NCBI RefSeq assembly: GCF_033118175.1
Contig: NC_083710.1
Span: forward strand, 35,929,501 to 35,993,500
Length of the DNA stretch: 64,000 bases
DNA from: Dama dama
Lineage: Eukaryota > Chordata > Mammalia > Artiodactyla > Cervidae
Direction: 5' to 3'
Position 1 is the stretch's first letter. Each line of letters starts with the position of its first letter. This document shows positions 34,731-46,173 of this stretch, piece after piece. Below the pieces are notes generated by a model. That model did not search any database and was not told the DNA's origin. It worked only from the letters and a program-made list of their open reading frames with translations. A program made the position numbers and the translations under genes.

Positions 34731-35671
34731 AATTCATGGAACCCAGTGCATATTGAGTAGTCATGGTAGGTAATTGTTGTTTATTATCTTATTATCATGC
34801 TACAAAGATATAACCAGCACACAGATCACCAATGGCCTCTCACACACTGGGGCAGAAGCCTCATATTTTCTCCATCTGGAGAAATTCATTGACTTTTCTT
34901 TTTAAACCTTTTGCTTTTCCCTCTCTCTTGCCCCCCACCCCAGCAGGTACACTCACCCTGAGTTGGGGCGGGGAGGCACTCTTAGCCCCACTGTGCACCG
35001 TGAAGCTCTGCTCCAGCAGTAATCCACTCTGCCACAGCCCCGGGAAGGTGACCTTCAGCTCGCCCCCTCCTCCCCTGCAAGGTGCTAACCTCCCCCTCCT
35101 GGAGAAAAGAAAGCATGTGAATCACCGATGCTGCTGTGGAGGTATCTCCTCCAGGTGCCTGTCCGAGAAGAGTCTGGGGAGAGGATAGAGCCCTGGGGCC
35201 TGCACATGTTGCCCATGCCCATCACCCTGGCTCCCACCCACGGCCCGAACCCCCACCCCAACCCCCACAGCCTTCCAAGCGGCGGCTCAGAGAGGAGCTC
35301 TCAGAGGCAAGGGCAGCCCTGCCCCCTGGATGCAGCACCAGCCTCACCTGCCTCACCAGCCACAGCACCAGGCCAGTCCGGGCCCCCTGCTCCTGTGACA
35401 CCCCTGCCTTCCCCCCTTCAAGTCTGACTCCCCTGGTTAAACATGAAGCCTGGGGTGGAATTCAGGAGTCTGGACTGGGATCTTGCTCAGAGCTTTCAGA
35501 CAGGAGACAGCCTCAGGACCTCAGGGTGCTCGTTGAAGTGCAGATTCCTCCTCCAGAGTTCAAATACTAGCAACAGGGTCCCAGGGATTCCCCCAGAGCT
35601 GCTGGCGGGCCCTATGGAAGGCCAGGGAAGCAGTCTTCGAAATTCTTTCTTCTTCCTGGAGCCAGGCCTCC
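34731..35671. other. Intergenic, C-rich, nothing recognised
   Basis: Proline-rich open frames at 34832-35570 result from a C-rich, purine-poor strand (for example cgaacccccaccccaaccc at about 35247). No domain is visible. Confidence 0.45.
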
Positions 35672-35822
35672 TGGCTTCTGTGTGACTATGTGACTTCTCT
35701 GAGCCTCAGTTTCCTCATCTGAAAGATGGGAATGATCGTAACGGTAACCAAAGGATTGGGGAGAAAATTAAGGTGCTAGCACATGGTAAAAGGTCAATAA
35801 TTGTTAGGTATTATTACTGATT
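35672..35822 (+). mobile_element. MIR SINE 3' part
   Basis: It has tatgtgacttctctgagcct, cagtttcctcatctgaaaga, and the tail agcacatggtaaaaggtcaa. Confidence 0.75.
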
Positions 35823-35962
35823 GAATAACTGCCCCTCAGCAAACCTTCTTTTTCCCAGATGTGAAGTGGGAAAAATCACATTGTTCAAAGCAACTACTTA
35901 TACCTTTTAGAGTGTTCAAGTATGCCCTTTCCTAAAACAACTTCAAAATAATAGTAGTGACA

Positions 35963-36375
35963 GGGGACTTCCCTGGTGGTCCCCTGGTTAAGAATCTATC
36001 TTGCAAACCTCAACATGAATCAGCCATAGGTATACATATATCCTCTCCTTTTTGAAGGTTTGACAGAAAGCAACAAAATTCTGTAAAGCAATTATCCTTC
36101 AATTTAAAAAATTGAATTAATTAAAATTAAAAAAAAAAAAAAGAAGAAGAATCCATCTTGCAATGCAGAGGATGCAGGTTTGATCTCCGGTCTGGGAACT
36201 AAGGTTCCACCTGCCACAGAGCAACCAAGCCCGCATGACACAACTCTTGAGCCCAAGAACCACAGCTCGAGAGAATCTGAGCACTGCTGCCATGAAAGAT
36301 CATGCAGGATGCAACAAAGATCCTGCATGCCACACAGTCATATAAATAAATTAAATAAATGTTTTTTAAAAATTA
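35963..36375 (+). mobile_element. CHR-2 SINE interrupted by an L1-derived insert
   Basis: The head (35963-36006, gggacttccctggtggtccc) and body (36147-36375, from tgcagaggatgcaggtttga to ataaataaattaaataaatg) belong to one element. A 140-bp insert separates them. Confidence 0.9.
36007..36146 (+). mobile_element. Short L1 3'-end insert with 17-bp target-site duplication and internal deletion
   Basis: It contains acctcaacatgaatcagcca joined to gcaacaaaattctgtaaagc and a poly-A tail. It lies between two copies of aagaatc(t/c)atcttgcaa at 35990-36006 and 36147-36163. The L1 3' region is shortened internally. Confidence 0.85.
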
Positions 36376-36802
36376 AAAAAAAAAACAATAATACAAGAAC
36401 CACAACTGAGTACCTCGTGTGTGTCAGACTCTGACAACAATTTTGCTTGATGGGTAGTGTTAGCTCCATTTTAAGATAAGGAAACTCTTCTTTTTTTCAC
36501 TTTGCCCAAGTTCACAGGGGGTTGACGACAAGGCAGGGTGTGAGGTTGGTCTCACTCAGGAGCCCATATATGTGGCCTCCTTAAGGCAGCTTGGTAACTG
36601 TTCTTTGGCAGGAGCTCCTGAATCTTCCCAATTTTTCCTGAGTTATAAATCCATGTGAGCGTTTCCAGGCAAATAATCTTTGCTGTTTTTAACATTGTTC
36701 TTCTAATGTAAATAGAGAGTACTAGTAAGAAACGGTAGCAAGTGTTTTTACAACTTTATGCATTAATCCTCGTGGAACACGAGGTGATGCTCAAAGGAGA
36801 TG

Positions 36803-36905
36803 AAAGTCTTAGTCACTCAGTCGTGTGTGACTCTTTGCAACCCCATGGGCTTTAGCCTGCCAGGCTCCTCTGTCCACGGAATTCTCTAGGCAAGAAAACT
36901 GGAGC
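36803..36905 (-). mobile_element. Bov-tA SINE, 5'-truncated
   Basis: It reads cttagtcactcagtcgtgtg to ggaattctctaggcaagaaa. Confidence 0.88.
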
Positions 36906-36944
36906 TGGTTGGATTTTTGAATGAACTTTTTGTCCAACCCAGTA
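36906..36944. mobile_element. Possible mariner/MITE terminal fragment
   Basis: The string gaatgaactttttgtccaac resembles the terminal repeat of a bovine mariner-like element (inverse of ttggccaaaaagttcgttc, as I remember it). Only about 38 bp remains. Confidence 0.4.
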
Positions 36945-37015
36945 TATAGGATGGATAAACAACAAGGTCCTACTGTATAGCACAGGTAACTATATTCAGT
37001 ATTTTGTGATAATGG

Positions 37016-37220
37016 GGCTTCCCTGGTGGTCCAGTGGTTAAGACTTTGTCTTTCAGTGCAGGGGATTCAGGTTCGATCCCTGAGCAGGGATCAAAGATCC
37101 CACATGCTTCACCCTCAGGACCAAAACAGCAAAATATGAAAAAACAGAAGCAATATTGTAACAAAGTCAATAAAAGACTTTAAAAATGGTCCACATCAAA
37201 AGAAATCTTTGAAAAGAAAA
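37016..37220 (+). mobile_element. CHR-2 SINE (variant with long A-rich 3' part)
   Basis: The head is ggggcttccctggtggtcca and box B is ggttcgatccctgagcaggg. The 3' part gcaatattgtaacaaagtca to aaatggtccacatcaaaag marks a distinct subtype. It is inserted in the L1 end. Confidence 0.9.
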
Positions 37221-37320
37221 TAAATCCTGTGATAAACCATAGTGGAAAAGAACATGAAAAAGAATGTATGTATATGTGTAACAGAATAACTTTGTTGTAC
37301 AGCAAAAAATCAACACAACA

Positions 37321-37525
37321 CTTCCCTAGTGGCTCAGATAGTAAAGAATCCGCCTGCAATGCAGGAGACCTGGGTTCAGTTTCTTAGTCAGGAAGATCCC
37401 CTGGAGGAGGGCATGGCAACCCACTCCAGTCTTCTTGCCTGGAGAATCCCATGGACAGAAGAGGCTGCCAGGCTACAGTCCATAGGATCGCACAGAGTCG
37501 GACACAAATGAAGCAACTTAGCACA
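37321..37525 (+). mobile_element. Bov-tA SINE
   Basis: It reads cttccctagtggctcagata to ggatcgcacagagtcggaca. It is inserted in the same L1 3' end. Confidence 0.92.
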
Positions 37526-37580
37526 CAATGTAAATCCACTATACTTCAATTTAAAAAATTAAAACTTTTTTTTTTTTAAG

Positions 37581-39220
37581 GGATGGTACCTGTTTTGTTC
37601 AAGTAGACCTGCTCTGGAGAACATTTTCTTTCCAATTCACCAGGTGGAGAAGAGCCACCTCTGACAGTTTGATGAAGAGTGCCCAAAATATATTTTGGGG
37701 GGTTGCTGTTATGCACGGGAGACCGTTACAGGTGCTGTGGGGCTGAATTCAATGATGATGACTGGTCCAGTCCTAAAAAAGCGGATTTTCTACTGGGGTG
37801 GAGGCACCTGATGGCATTCAAATGTTTCATCTGGGACCGGCAAATTTCTACTCTGCTGAAATGTCTGCTCTCACAGCCCAGTCATCACTTTGAACGGTTC
37901 ACTCACCTTGAGCCCTGGCTAATTTAATGGTGTTTGAAAAATCATTGTTTGGGGACTTTTCTCCCTCTAGATCACATCTTTCAAAGTAGCTTGAGAAAAA
38001 TTTCAGCCAAGTCTTTCCAAGCCTCCTTTTGGAGACAGATCAAATGGTAAGGATAAACTATAATCACATAAAATATCTTCACATTGTAAATTTGAATTGG
38101 TGACTTTGCATCATGAGCAGTTAAAATTGCAACACATTCAAAGGAAAAAAGCTACTCAAGCCCCACATTCTTGACTAAACAGTCATCTGGTCTCTCCTAT
38201 TTGCTCTTTTGTTCACTGCCACCTTCCACGGCTATTTACTTTAATCCATTTTCTTGAAAGGGATATTAATAAACTCCAGAACTTCTGTGGTGCCCTTTAT
38301 CTCAATATGAGCAAAACAAATTTATTTTCTTCTGTTCTAATTGATTTATTTCCCCTTCATTCAAGTTTGCTTTTTTCATAGGTCGCATGTCAAGTACAGA
38401 ATGTTTGCAGGATGTATCACTTAGCCATTTGGACCCCGTCCAGTCCTCCAGAACCTCACTGATAGGCATGTTAATTAAATCATTCTGCAGTTTAAGGGCA
38501 GAATTAAAGTTGAAACTTGACCAGAAGGAGGATGATTGGTGGATAGAGAAAGAGTCAGGAATTTCAAGACAGAGTGATGATGTGGGGGAGGGGTGAAGAA
38601 GGACCAAGGATGTTTAGTTCCTTCTCCTTCGTGAGGATGGAGGTGGCCCCCCCAGACTGATGACGACACTTTGGAGGTAAGGCAAACCTTACAAATGTGC
38701 ATAGACTGTCCTGTCCTCAGCCACCCAAGTTTTCAACATTCTGCCAAATGTTTCAGGAGTTCTACACTCGTCAGCAATACTTCCTCTCTGCCACTGCTAA
38801 TAAAGAACCTTCAACTACTCTGAACACCTCCTGCCCTCATTCTGCAGAAGTGACAAGTTGTTTCATCATCATCTGCCTTGATTGTCCTGGGCACCAAAAA
38901 TAATATAGTCACTCATTCATTCATCAAATATTTACTGCAAACCCACCAGCCTATGTGAAAGCACTGGGCTAGTAGCACCGGAGTACAAAGTCATAAAATG
39001 CTGTGACTGCCCTCAAGCAGGTTGGGTTATAACACAAACGCTACAGGAAGATTCTGAGAGGGTGCCCCGGCAGTCGAATATAGCATGGAACTTGAAAGAC
39101 GTTTTAGGTGGAGAATAGGACAAAACATTCAAGGCAGTAGTTTGTGTCAAGGCAGGGAGGCATGAAAGAACCTGGTGAAAAATGAGAAAGGCAGAGTGTT
39201 CTGTTGGAATGGATTGTCAG

Positions 39221-39222
<2 letters not shown>
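37581..39222. other. Intergenic, with an old repeat trace at about 38915-39215
   Basis: No gene was recognised. The cattcattcatcaaatattta motif and the following text resemble an abundant but unnamed ancient mammalian repeat, also seen near 57750-58130. Confidence 0.45.

Positions 39223-39258
<36 letters not shown>
39223..39258. repeat. (GT)n microsatellite
   Basis: About 18 uninterrupted GT units. Confidence 0.95.
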
Positions 39259-39260
<2 letters not shown>

Positions 39261-39825
39261 GGGGGCAAGGGTTTTAGAAGGAGGGAGTAATGAATCTGGA
39301 GAGGTGGTAAATAATCCTGATTCCATGCCTCATTAATATTTTATCCAGTAGATAAGGGGAAACTAGCTGGGTTTTTTCAATCACAGAAACAAGATGATCA
39401 GGTTTGGTTTTAGTAAGTTTGTCTGGGTGTGAAGAAAGAAACCATTCTGCCGAGAAACCAGTCTTGTCCACATGCTTGTCTGCCAATCCAGGCAAGAGCT
39501 GCAAAGGCCTAGATGCTTTAGAGAAAAATAGGAGAAGAGACAGACCAAGTGTCCCACTGGTGAGGGTAAGGGAGACAGAGAGGGGTGGAGAATTTTCAAG
39601 CAACTCCAGGGAGGGTGCACTTACTGACAATGGCAATACTGAAAGGGAGATTGCTTCTCTAATATGAAGTAGAGGATAAATTTCCATTTGAATCAATAAA
39701 TGATAATGTTATTCATGTTATAATTTTTTAGCATCTATGCACAAGGAACCTCTCTCCTTGAAAATTACCCGGTGTCAATTTCATGCCTGGGGAAAAGTGC
39801 CCTAATTAAAGATGTCTGTGGGAGC
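39259..39825. other. Intergenic, nothing recognised
   Basis: A minus-strand frame (39274-39696, 140 codons) overlaps others and has no domain. Confidence 0.45.
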
Positions 39826-40027
39826 GCAGGCTCAGTCAAGTCCAACTCTTTGTGAACCCATGGACTGTAGCCCGCCAGGCCCCTCTGTCTGTGGGATTCT
39901 CCAGGCAAGAATACTGGAGTGGGTTGCCATTTTCTTCTCCAGGGGATCTTCCTGATCCAGAAATTGAACTCGAGTCTTTTGCATCTCCTGCATTGGCAGG
40001 CAGGTTCTTTCCCAGCTGAGCCATCCT
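39826..40027 (-). mobile_element. Bov-tA SINE, near full length
   Basis: It reads ctcagtcaagtccaactctt to tttcccagctgagccatcc. It lies about 240 bp beyond the RASL11A polyadenylation signal. Confidence 0.92.
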
Positions 40028-40265
40028 GCAGCTATCCAAATCCCATTCCTCCTCCACAGACTCTTCTTTCTCCCACAGATTCCTTCTAAACCAACCCCAC
40101 ACTGCGGAAGCCACCAATCAGAGTTCAGATCCAGGGCAAGCTCAGAGCAGTTCTGGGCTCTGGTGCAAGTATGATATCTATAAAAAGACATTGAAAAAAA
40201 AGGGGGCAAGGTTGTCATTTCCCTTTAATGGAAAAGTGGGTAGCCGTTAGTTTTTTTAAAAATCT

Positions 40266-40271
40266 TTTATT
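40266..40271 (-). promoter_or_regulatory. RASL11A: Candidate RASL11A polyadenylation signal AATAAA
   Basis: The plus strand reads tttatt, which is AATAAA on the gene strand, about 210 bp past the RASL11A stop. It is the only canonical hexamer I see close to the stop. The true cleavage site is not known. Confidence 0.55.
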
Positions 40272-40479
40272 AAAAAAAAACAAAAACAAACACTCTTTAT
40301 CCAGCTTCTAGGCAATCACTGTGAATTTTCAGAAATACATATACACTTGAAAACCAACAGTCTGTATAAAAATAAACTCTGAGCGTCTGATTAAAAAGGG
40401 GGACCCCCCCCCCAGTCTTCTCAGTAGCACGAATGCATGAGTTAAAAGGAGACAAGTCAAGCAGCAGGCGGTCCTGTGT

Positions 40480-42649
40480 CTACCCCAGGGCGGGGGCAGA
40501 GGGGGCCTTGGTCTTGGAGGACAGAGCCTGCTTGAAGCGCCTCTTGAGGTCCTGCATGTTGGGAGAGCGAGGCCGCGGGACGACCGGCGCTCTCCTCCTC
40601 TCTGCCCCCAGGTTGTGCAGCTTGCTTACTTCTCTGCACAGATGCTGGAACGCATCACACACGTCTTCGTAGTTCTCACTGGTGGAAACTTCCAGGAACA
40701 GGCTGCCCAGCTCGTTGGCCAGCTGGACGCCCTCTCGGGTCTGCACCTTCCGGGCATGCAGCAGGTCCCCCTTGTTGCCCACGATGACAACGGGGGCTCT
40801 GGAGTCGGGATGGACCTTCCGGATGTGCTGGTGCAGGGGGCGGATGGCCAGGTAGCTGTCGTAGTCCGTGATGGAATAGACCAACAGGAAGCCCTCTGCC
40901 CACTGCACGCACTTGGACAAGGGGTCACCCACCTGCATGAGGTTGTCCTGGACCTGAAAAGAGCGAAATGAGCCCGGATCAAGGAAGGCCTCAATGGGAA
41001 GGCATCAAGAGAACATCAAAGCCACCCTTGGAAAAAAATGTTGGAAAGATAAATCACTAAATATAGTTTTCAGATGCTACCCGGCTTCTGCAGGAGGCTT
41101 TTAACATGGAAAGACCCAATTCTCAGGCAGGGTCCCGGCCTGGGTTATTTTCTGAGCTGTTACCCATGCATCACTTTAAAGCTTGGCAGGTTGTCTGTGA
41201 TGAACCCTGGAGGACTGACTGAAGAAGGACTTTAGTGAAAACTTTCAACTCAGGATGGCGCAATTTTTAGGGAACTAACTTCGAACAAACAAATCTTTGA
41301 GCATAAGCCAAGATAAATATCTATTCCCAAACCCATAAAAATATTTTTAGCAAATCCTTCTTGAGAATGTTATAGAAACAAATTCCTTCTTTCAGACCTT
41401 CCCTCCCTAGAACAGAGAGCAATTAGTAACTTGTTAATCAATTTACATTCCTGACAGCTTGCCCAGGGGTTATCTGAATGCAGGTACTGCAGAAACAGCT
41501 AGAAACGGGAGCGCTTCGAGGGTCCTCCTGGAGAGAAGACCCTCTCCAGAGTCCCACCCCATAGTTACATAGTTTCAGCCTTGGAGCCTGAACTCTTACA
41601 GAATTCCTGGGATCCCTGTAACCAGTGATGCCGGGGGCGGCTGCTGCAGAGAGAAGGCAAGCCTGACTCCCCGTTTCCGAGGTGGCCGACAGGAGGGGGC
41701 GGCCTCTAACGACCTCCTCTCCCCACCCCCGCCCCCTACTGTGACTGGTTTCTAACTCTCCAACGACTGGGCCCCACCTGGGGACGGCCCACCCCTCCAT
41801 CTCCGGCCATGGCAGGCAGATTCTTTACCACTAGCGCCACCTGGGAAGGCCCCTGCATCTCAGGGCACAACCGGCTCGCTCAGACACCTGGCTCCGGCGT
41901 CCGCTAGCGCGTGGGCCAGCGGCTCCCCGCAGTCCTTACCTGGATGCCCCCGGGGGTGTCCTGGATCTGTAGGGAAACCTGGTCTCCCTCCACGTACACA
42001 AGCCGCGAGTACAACTTGCCTGGAGGATTAAAGAGACTTGGGTTTTAAATTCTCACAGTCTCGTCAGGAAAAAAACAAAAATCCGAGCACGCAGTCCCAA
42101 CAGCGCGAAAAGAATCTAACCTGTATTCGGCTCATAATCGCCGATGAATCTCTTGGTCAGGAAGCGCACGATCATCGCTGAAAAGGAAAGAGGAAAATTC
42201 AGTTGCAGGACTAGGACGAGACTGCCAAAGCCGACCGGGTCGGTAAAGAGGGCGTGACCGGCCGCGGAGCCGCGGGTACCGCGCGCATCCTCAAGGCTCC
42301 GCAGAGCCCAGGGCGCGGCCGTGGCCTCCGCAAGTTTTGAGGCGGGTGCGGCCGGGGGTGTGCTACCGCCGCACCGGCCACCACACAGGTGCCCACTGGC
42401 CAGGGCCGGGGCGTGGATGCTCCGGGGGAAGCCGCGGGAAGCCAGGCTAGCGGGGCGGGCGGCAGGCCGGCACGCGCGCGGACACGAGCGGGTCTCCCCT
42501 GCCCTCCGCCGAGAGCCCCCCTTGTCCCTGGGGCACTCACCGCTCTTGCCCACGCGGCCGGCGCCCAGCACGGCCAGTTTGATGTCCTTGGGCAGGAGGT
42601 AATCGGAGGAGGACTCGGGGATGGGCGCGAGGAGAAAGTGCCCGGACAT
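40480..42649 (-). CDS. RASL11A: RASL11A, Ras-like GTPase family 11 member A (4 coding exons)
   Basis: Coding exons on the minus strand are 42649-42541, 42177-42121, 42019-41940 and 40953-40480, all with GT/AG introns. Joined they give 720 nt and a 239-residue protein. The G1 P-loop GAGRVGKS is at residues 29-36. The effector-like YEPNT is at 51-55, G3 is DTPGG at 76-80 in place of DTAGQ, and G4 NKGD is at 142-145. EVSTSE at 170-175 sits in the G5 position. The C-terminus (about 200-239) is basic (ERRR, DLKRRFKQAL) and lacks a CAAX box, so membrane prenylation is not expected. The family member in human/mouse is reported to be nuclear/nucleolar and to promote rRNA synthesis. I chose ATG 42649 because it has a strong context (cgcccaccatgt). 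The human protein, as I remember it, starts five codons upstream, where this sequence has GTG. Everything else is intact, so the gene looks functional. Confidence 0.96.
41811..41851 (-). mobile_element. Bov-tA head fragment in RASL11A intron 3
   Basis: ggcaggcagattctttacca and cgccacctgggaaggccc are the inverse of the Bov-tA 5' end. Only about 40 bp remains. It lies about 90 bp beyond the exon 3 splice donor. Confidence 0.75.
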
Positions 42650-42960
42650 GGTGGGCGGCCGCACGGAGCGCGCTCTGGAGCGCGGGGATACCCGTGCGCG
42701 AGGACCGCGGCGGCCGGCGCGGCTGGCCAGGCCCGCGGCTTTTAAAGGGCTGGGCGCACTGGGGGCGCTGCGGCCGCCTCCTCTTCCCGCCCCTTCCCGC
42801 AGCGGCGGGCTGGGGGCGGAGCCGGAGGGCCCGGGCGACCGTCACCGCCGCGCCGCCGCCCGACGCTCCGCGCCGGCCCCCGATCCCTGGAGACCCCGCC
42901 TCCACTGCGCCCGCGTCGCCAGGCAGCCCCTGCATCCCACAGAGGCGAGCCCTGCCTGGG
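42100..42960. other. CpG island over the RASL11A 5' end
   Basis: The region is strongly GC-rich with frequent CpG and covers exons 1 and 2 and the upstream 300 bp. It explains the long overlapping open frames there, for example 42842-43546 minus and 42621-43109 plus. Confidence 0.9.
42739..42747 (-). promoter_or_regulatory. RASL11A: TATA-like element of the RASL11A promoter
   Basis: The gene strand reads ctttaaaag, flanked by GC-rich sequence, about 90 bp upstream of the ATG. If used, transcription would start near 42710-42717 and leave a short 5' leader. Position and sequence fit a TATA-like box. Function is inferred. Confidence 0.45.
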
Positions 42961-45587
42961 TCACTAGACCAGTGGGTGAATCTGAGATCAGAGTTATGAG
43001 CTGGGGGACGAAAGGACGAGGAAATAGGCGATCGGTCAGATGTTTCCGCATCAATGGGAAGGGTAAACTCCTGTCCAATGTTGCCATTTGTATCGTTGAA
43101 AGATGCTGAGGGGCGGCATTATTAAGGAGAAGTGCCCTGACTGTCAGTGGAAGGGAGGCGCGGTCAGTGTGACCTCGCTCCAGATTTGTGAAGGCCCCTT
43201 GGGGAAGCAGTCGTTCACAGCTCAGTCTCCAGACCCAGCCTGGCTGCTGACGCCGGCGCAATTGACTCGTTAGCGACACTCTATCAGCGTCCCATCCATT
43301 GAGAGCTCTGACTACTTCTCCATCAGATCTTGTCCTAGGACCTGAGTCACTCGTTCGCTTCCTTACACAAGTGCTTACTTCTAGGTGTAAAGCGGAGTTT
43401 AGGGTGGGCTTGGAAGGGGGAGGAAGAGGACACAAAAGCAAAAGCGGGCCTGTCTTGGGTTTCTGAGTCCACAGTGCCAGGCTAAACAGCCTGGCTCTCA
43501 GTTCTTGCCCTTGAAAGGCCTTGACTCTGACCCCTCTCACATCCACATGAGTTAATCGCCAAGTTCCCTCATTTCTTCTGCCTCAGTCTCCTGGGGTCTC
43601 CTCTGCTCCCTCCCTCCTGCTTGCCTGGCTTCCTGCCTGAAGAATCTGGGAGTGGACTGCTTTTCTTCCCCCTCCCCGGGGTCGCTTCCTCTGATCTCTG
43701 TCATCCCCAGCCTTGTACCCCAGTGATGCACTCGCAGGGCACCCTCAGCAGCACTGATCCCCAGCTGTCCTTACTGCCTGGTGGAGTGTTTATTTCATGT
43801 CTGTCTCTTGGAAAGCAGGGCCTCTAGCTTGGTCTTGGGTGCCTCCAGCACATAGTGGTATCTTAGGAGGCTGTTAATAATTGTGAGTTCACTGACTGAC
43901 TTTCTGAATGAATGGGATCTTCATTGTGTAAACTGGAGAAGACAGAAGTCACATGTGTAACCTCAGCCCCAAACCCTGGTTTTGAGATTAACTTGCTCTC
44001 AGGAGAAAGTGTTCCAAGAAACACTCGGAGAGGGACCACCTTGTGTCAGCTGAACTGGCTTTTGGCTCTGCACAAGGCAGTCCCTTTCTCTGCAGCCTCA
44101 GTCTGACTGGAGAGATGTGAAGCCCTGACCTGCCTTCCCTGACCAGGAAGAAGTCCCACTAAGATGGTGGTGACTTACAGAGCCACGTTGAAACCACCGG
44201 GTTCAGTGACAGGGGCCTGGGCTGTTGCCTTTCAGGTTCTCTTGCCCTCTGCTTCTTGAGCACAGAATGGCTCCTGCTTCACCAAAGATCAATACTCATC
44301 CAAGCCAGAAGGGAAGGAGGGAACCCTCTGTCTCTTTTTATCATGAAACAAAGTAACTCTCAGAAGAACCCAGCAGGCTTTCTTACATCCCTTGGCCAGA
44401 ACTGAGAAGCTGGGAATGAGTGTTGCCAATGCCCAGCAGAGAAGACCAGGACTAGCTCCAGTCAGATCCTCCCGGAGGTGACACATGCTGCTACTATGCT
44501 AGGAACCCAGCGATGGGAGAGGGGACATGTGCTGAGCAGCAGTCATGGGCTCTGTGCACACACCCTTCACTCTCCTGAGGCTAAAATGCAGACCTTACAA
44601 GGGACAAGAGAGCCCTTTCTTGGCTGAATCGTGGGCATGTCTCCTCTCCTGACTTCCTTACCTTCTCTGTCATGTGTATATATACAATCACACGATCGTT
44701 GTAGGTTAAGGTCGCCCCTTAGGGAAGATTCCTAAGACTCTTCTCTGCCTGGTGGCAGTTACGTTCTGTCTGCACTTACACTGCACCTTGCTCAGAGAGC
44801 TCGAAACGTTACTCCATTCTCCTTGGAAAGCTCTTTGCATTTGCAAACACACGAGATCACCCATGACCTTTCAATGCAGACATGTACCTGAATGGTAGAA
44901 TTATAAATAGCCTTGCCTCAACTGTAGGTGCTTGTCTTCTATTTCATTTGAATTTCTTTGTGTCCAGTTATGTAATATGGCGGTGCAAGCAACATAACAC
45001 AGGCATGCTGAAGTGGTTTTAAAAAGATAATAGAAGTGTGTAGGCACAGATATGAATATACAGATCCGTGGGTGTTTAGAAGTGTGAAGAGTAGATTTGG
45101 TAATACGCAAATAGCAGGCTCCGGATGCTATTAACCTTCACCAGCCACAGGAGCTTGATTTCCAGCCCTAGACAAAACTTTTCCAGGGGTCCTCCTGGAC
45201 TTCAAGAATATCTCTTCCAGCACCATCACCCAATATCAGCTACCTTTCCTGTGTATCCTAAATTCCCCAGTATAAAAATTAGGCTCTGTCCTCTACCTGC
45301 TCCCTACTTTATTTCAGTTCAGCAGTAAAATGATTGAAAATCTACTCTCAGCAAAGCTGCTAAGCCCAGTACAGAACACAGAGAACAGCTTTCTATTATC
45401 AAATGTTTACCGAGAGGACAACAATGTGTAAGACACTCTCACCTGCCTTCACAGGCATCCGCATTGTGAAGTAAATTAAAAAAAATAAATTATCATTTAT
45501 ATATTATTCTTGAGTTTACAAAAAAATTCTCAATTATCTTAATTCTTCCTTAATCTTAATCCTGTGAAATGGAGGGGAAAAAAAATT
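42961..45587. other. Intergenic upstream of RASL11A, nothing recognised
   Basis: No young repeat was seen, which is unusual for this window. A weak old L2/MIR-like tail is present near 43840-43915 (ccagcacatagtggtatctt). No coding exon was recognised. Confidence 0.5.
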
Positions 45588-45718
45588 TTTTTTTAAACTT
45601 TTCGGCCATGCTGAGAGGCATGTGGGATCTAGTTCCCTGATCAGGGATCAAACCCACACCCCCCCCCCGCGGTGGAAGCATGGAGTCTTAACCAATGGGA
45701 CGGCCAGGGAAGTCTCTG
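45588..45718 (-). mobile_element. CHR-2 SINE, truncated, with a C-run
   Basis: It reads ttcggccatgctgagaggca, gttccctgatcagggatcaa, then a run of nine to ten C, and ends in gacggccagggaagtctctg. Confidence 0.88.
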
Positions 45719-46173
45719 CAATAACTTTTAATGGAGTATAATCTATCAAAGTATTGAAACACTACGCTGTGCACTTAATATATTCTAAGTCAGCTATACT
45801 TAAAAACGAAATCATGGATACAGAGAGCGAGACTGGTGGTTACCAGAGGGGAAGGCTGGAAAGGAGGCGAAAAGACTGAAGGGAGCCACCGGTATGCTGT
45901 TAGATGGTTAACTGTAGCTCTGGCAGTGATCGCTTTGCAATGTACACAAGACGCTGGTTTATAATGCTGCATACTTTGACCTTATGTTAGAAATATGAGG
46001 TGGGGGTCAGGTTATCAGGGAAAGCTACAGGGAGAAAAGACTGGTCTCTGGGCATATTGGATAGATGGAAACACAAGGGTAGAGACAGGTCTTATCTAGT
46101 TGGGGGAGCAGCATGAGCAAAACCAGGAAGGTAGGACATGTGTGGCACACTGTCTCAGATTAGATGCAGTGGC

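Larger units (their letters stand above)
36945..37580 (+). mobile_element. L1 3' end split by a CHR-2 and a Bov-tA
   Basis: The three L1 pieces read continuously when joined: aacaacaaggtcctactgta (36958 onward), gtgataaaccatagtggaaa (37230 onward) and tgtaaatccactatacttca (37529 onward), with an A/T tail. Confidence 0.8.

Noticed and set aside
35136..35570. Proline-rich 144-codon open frame
   Set aside because: The composition reflects a C-rich strand. No domain or plausible exon structure was seen.
1..40000. GTF3A or MTIF3 exons expected beyond RASL11A
   Set aside because: No zinc-finger (C2H2) or other matching exon text was seen in any frame, so they must lie outside the window.
42842..43546. 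234-codon minus-strand open frame upstream of RASL11A
   Set aside because: It lies mostly in the CpG island and its edge, overlaps several other frames and has no recognisable domain. CpG-rich sequence has few stop codons by chance.
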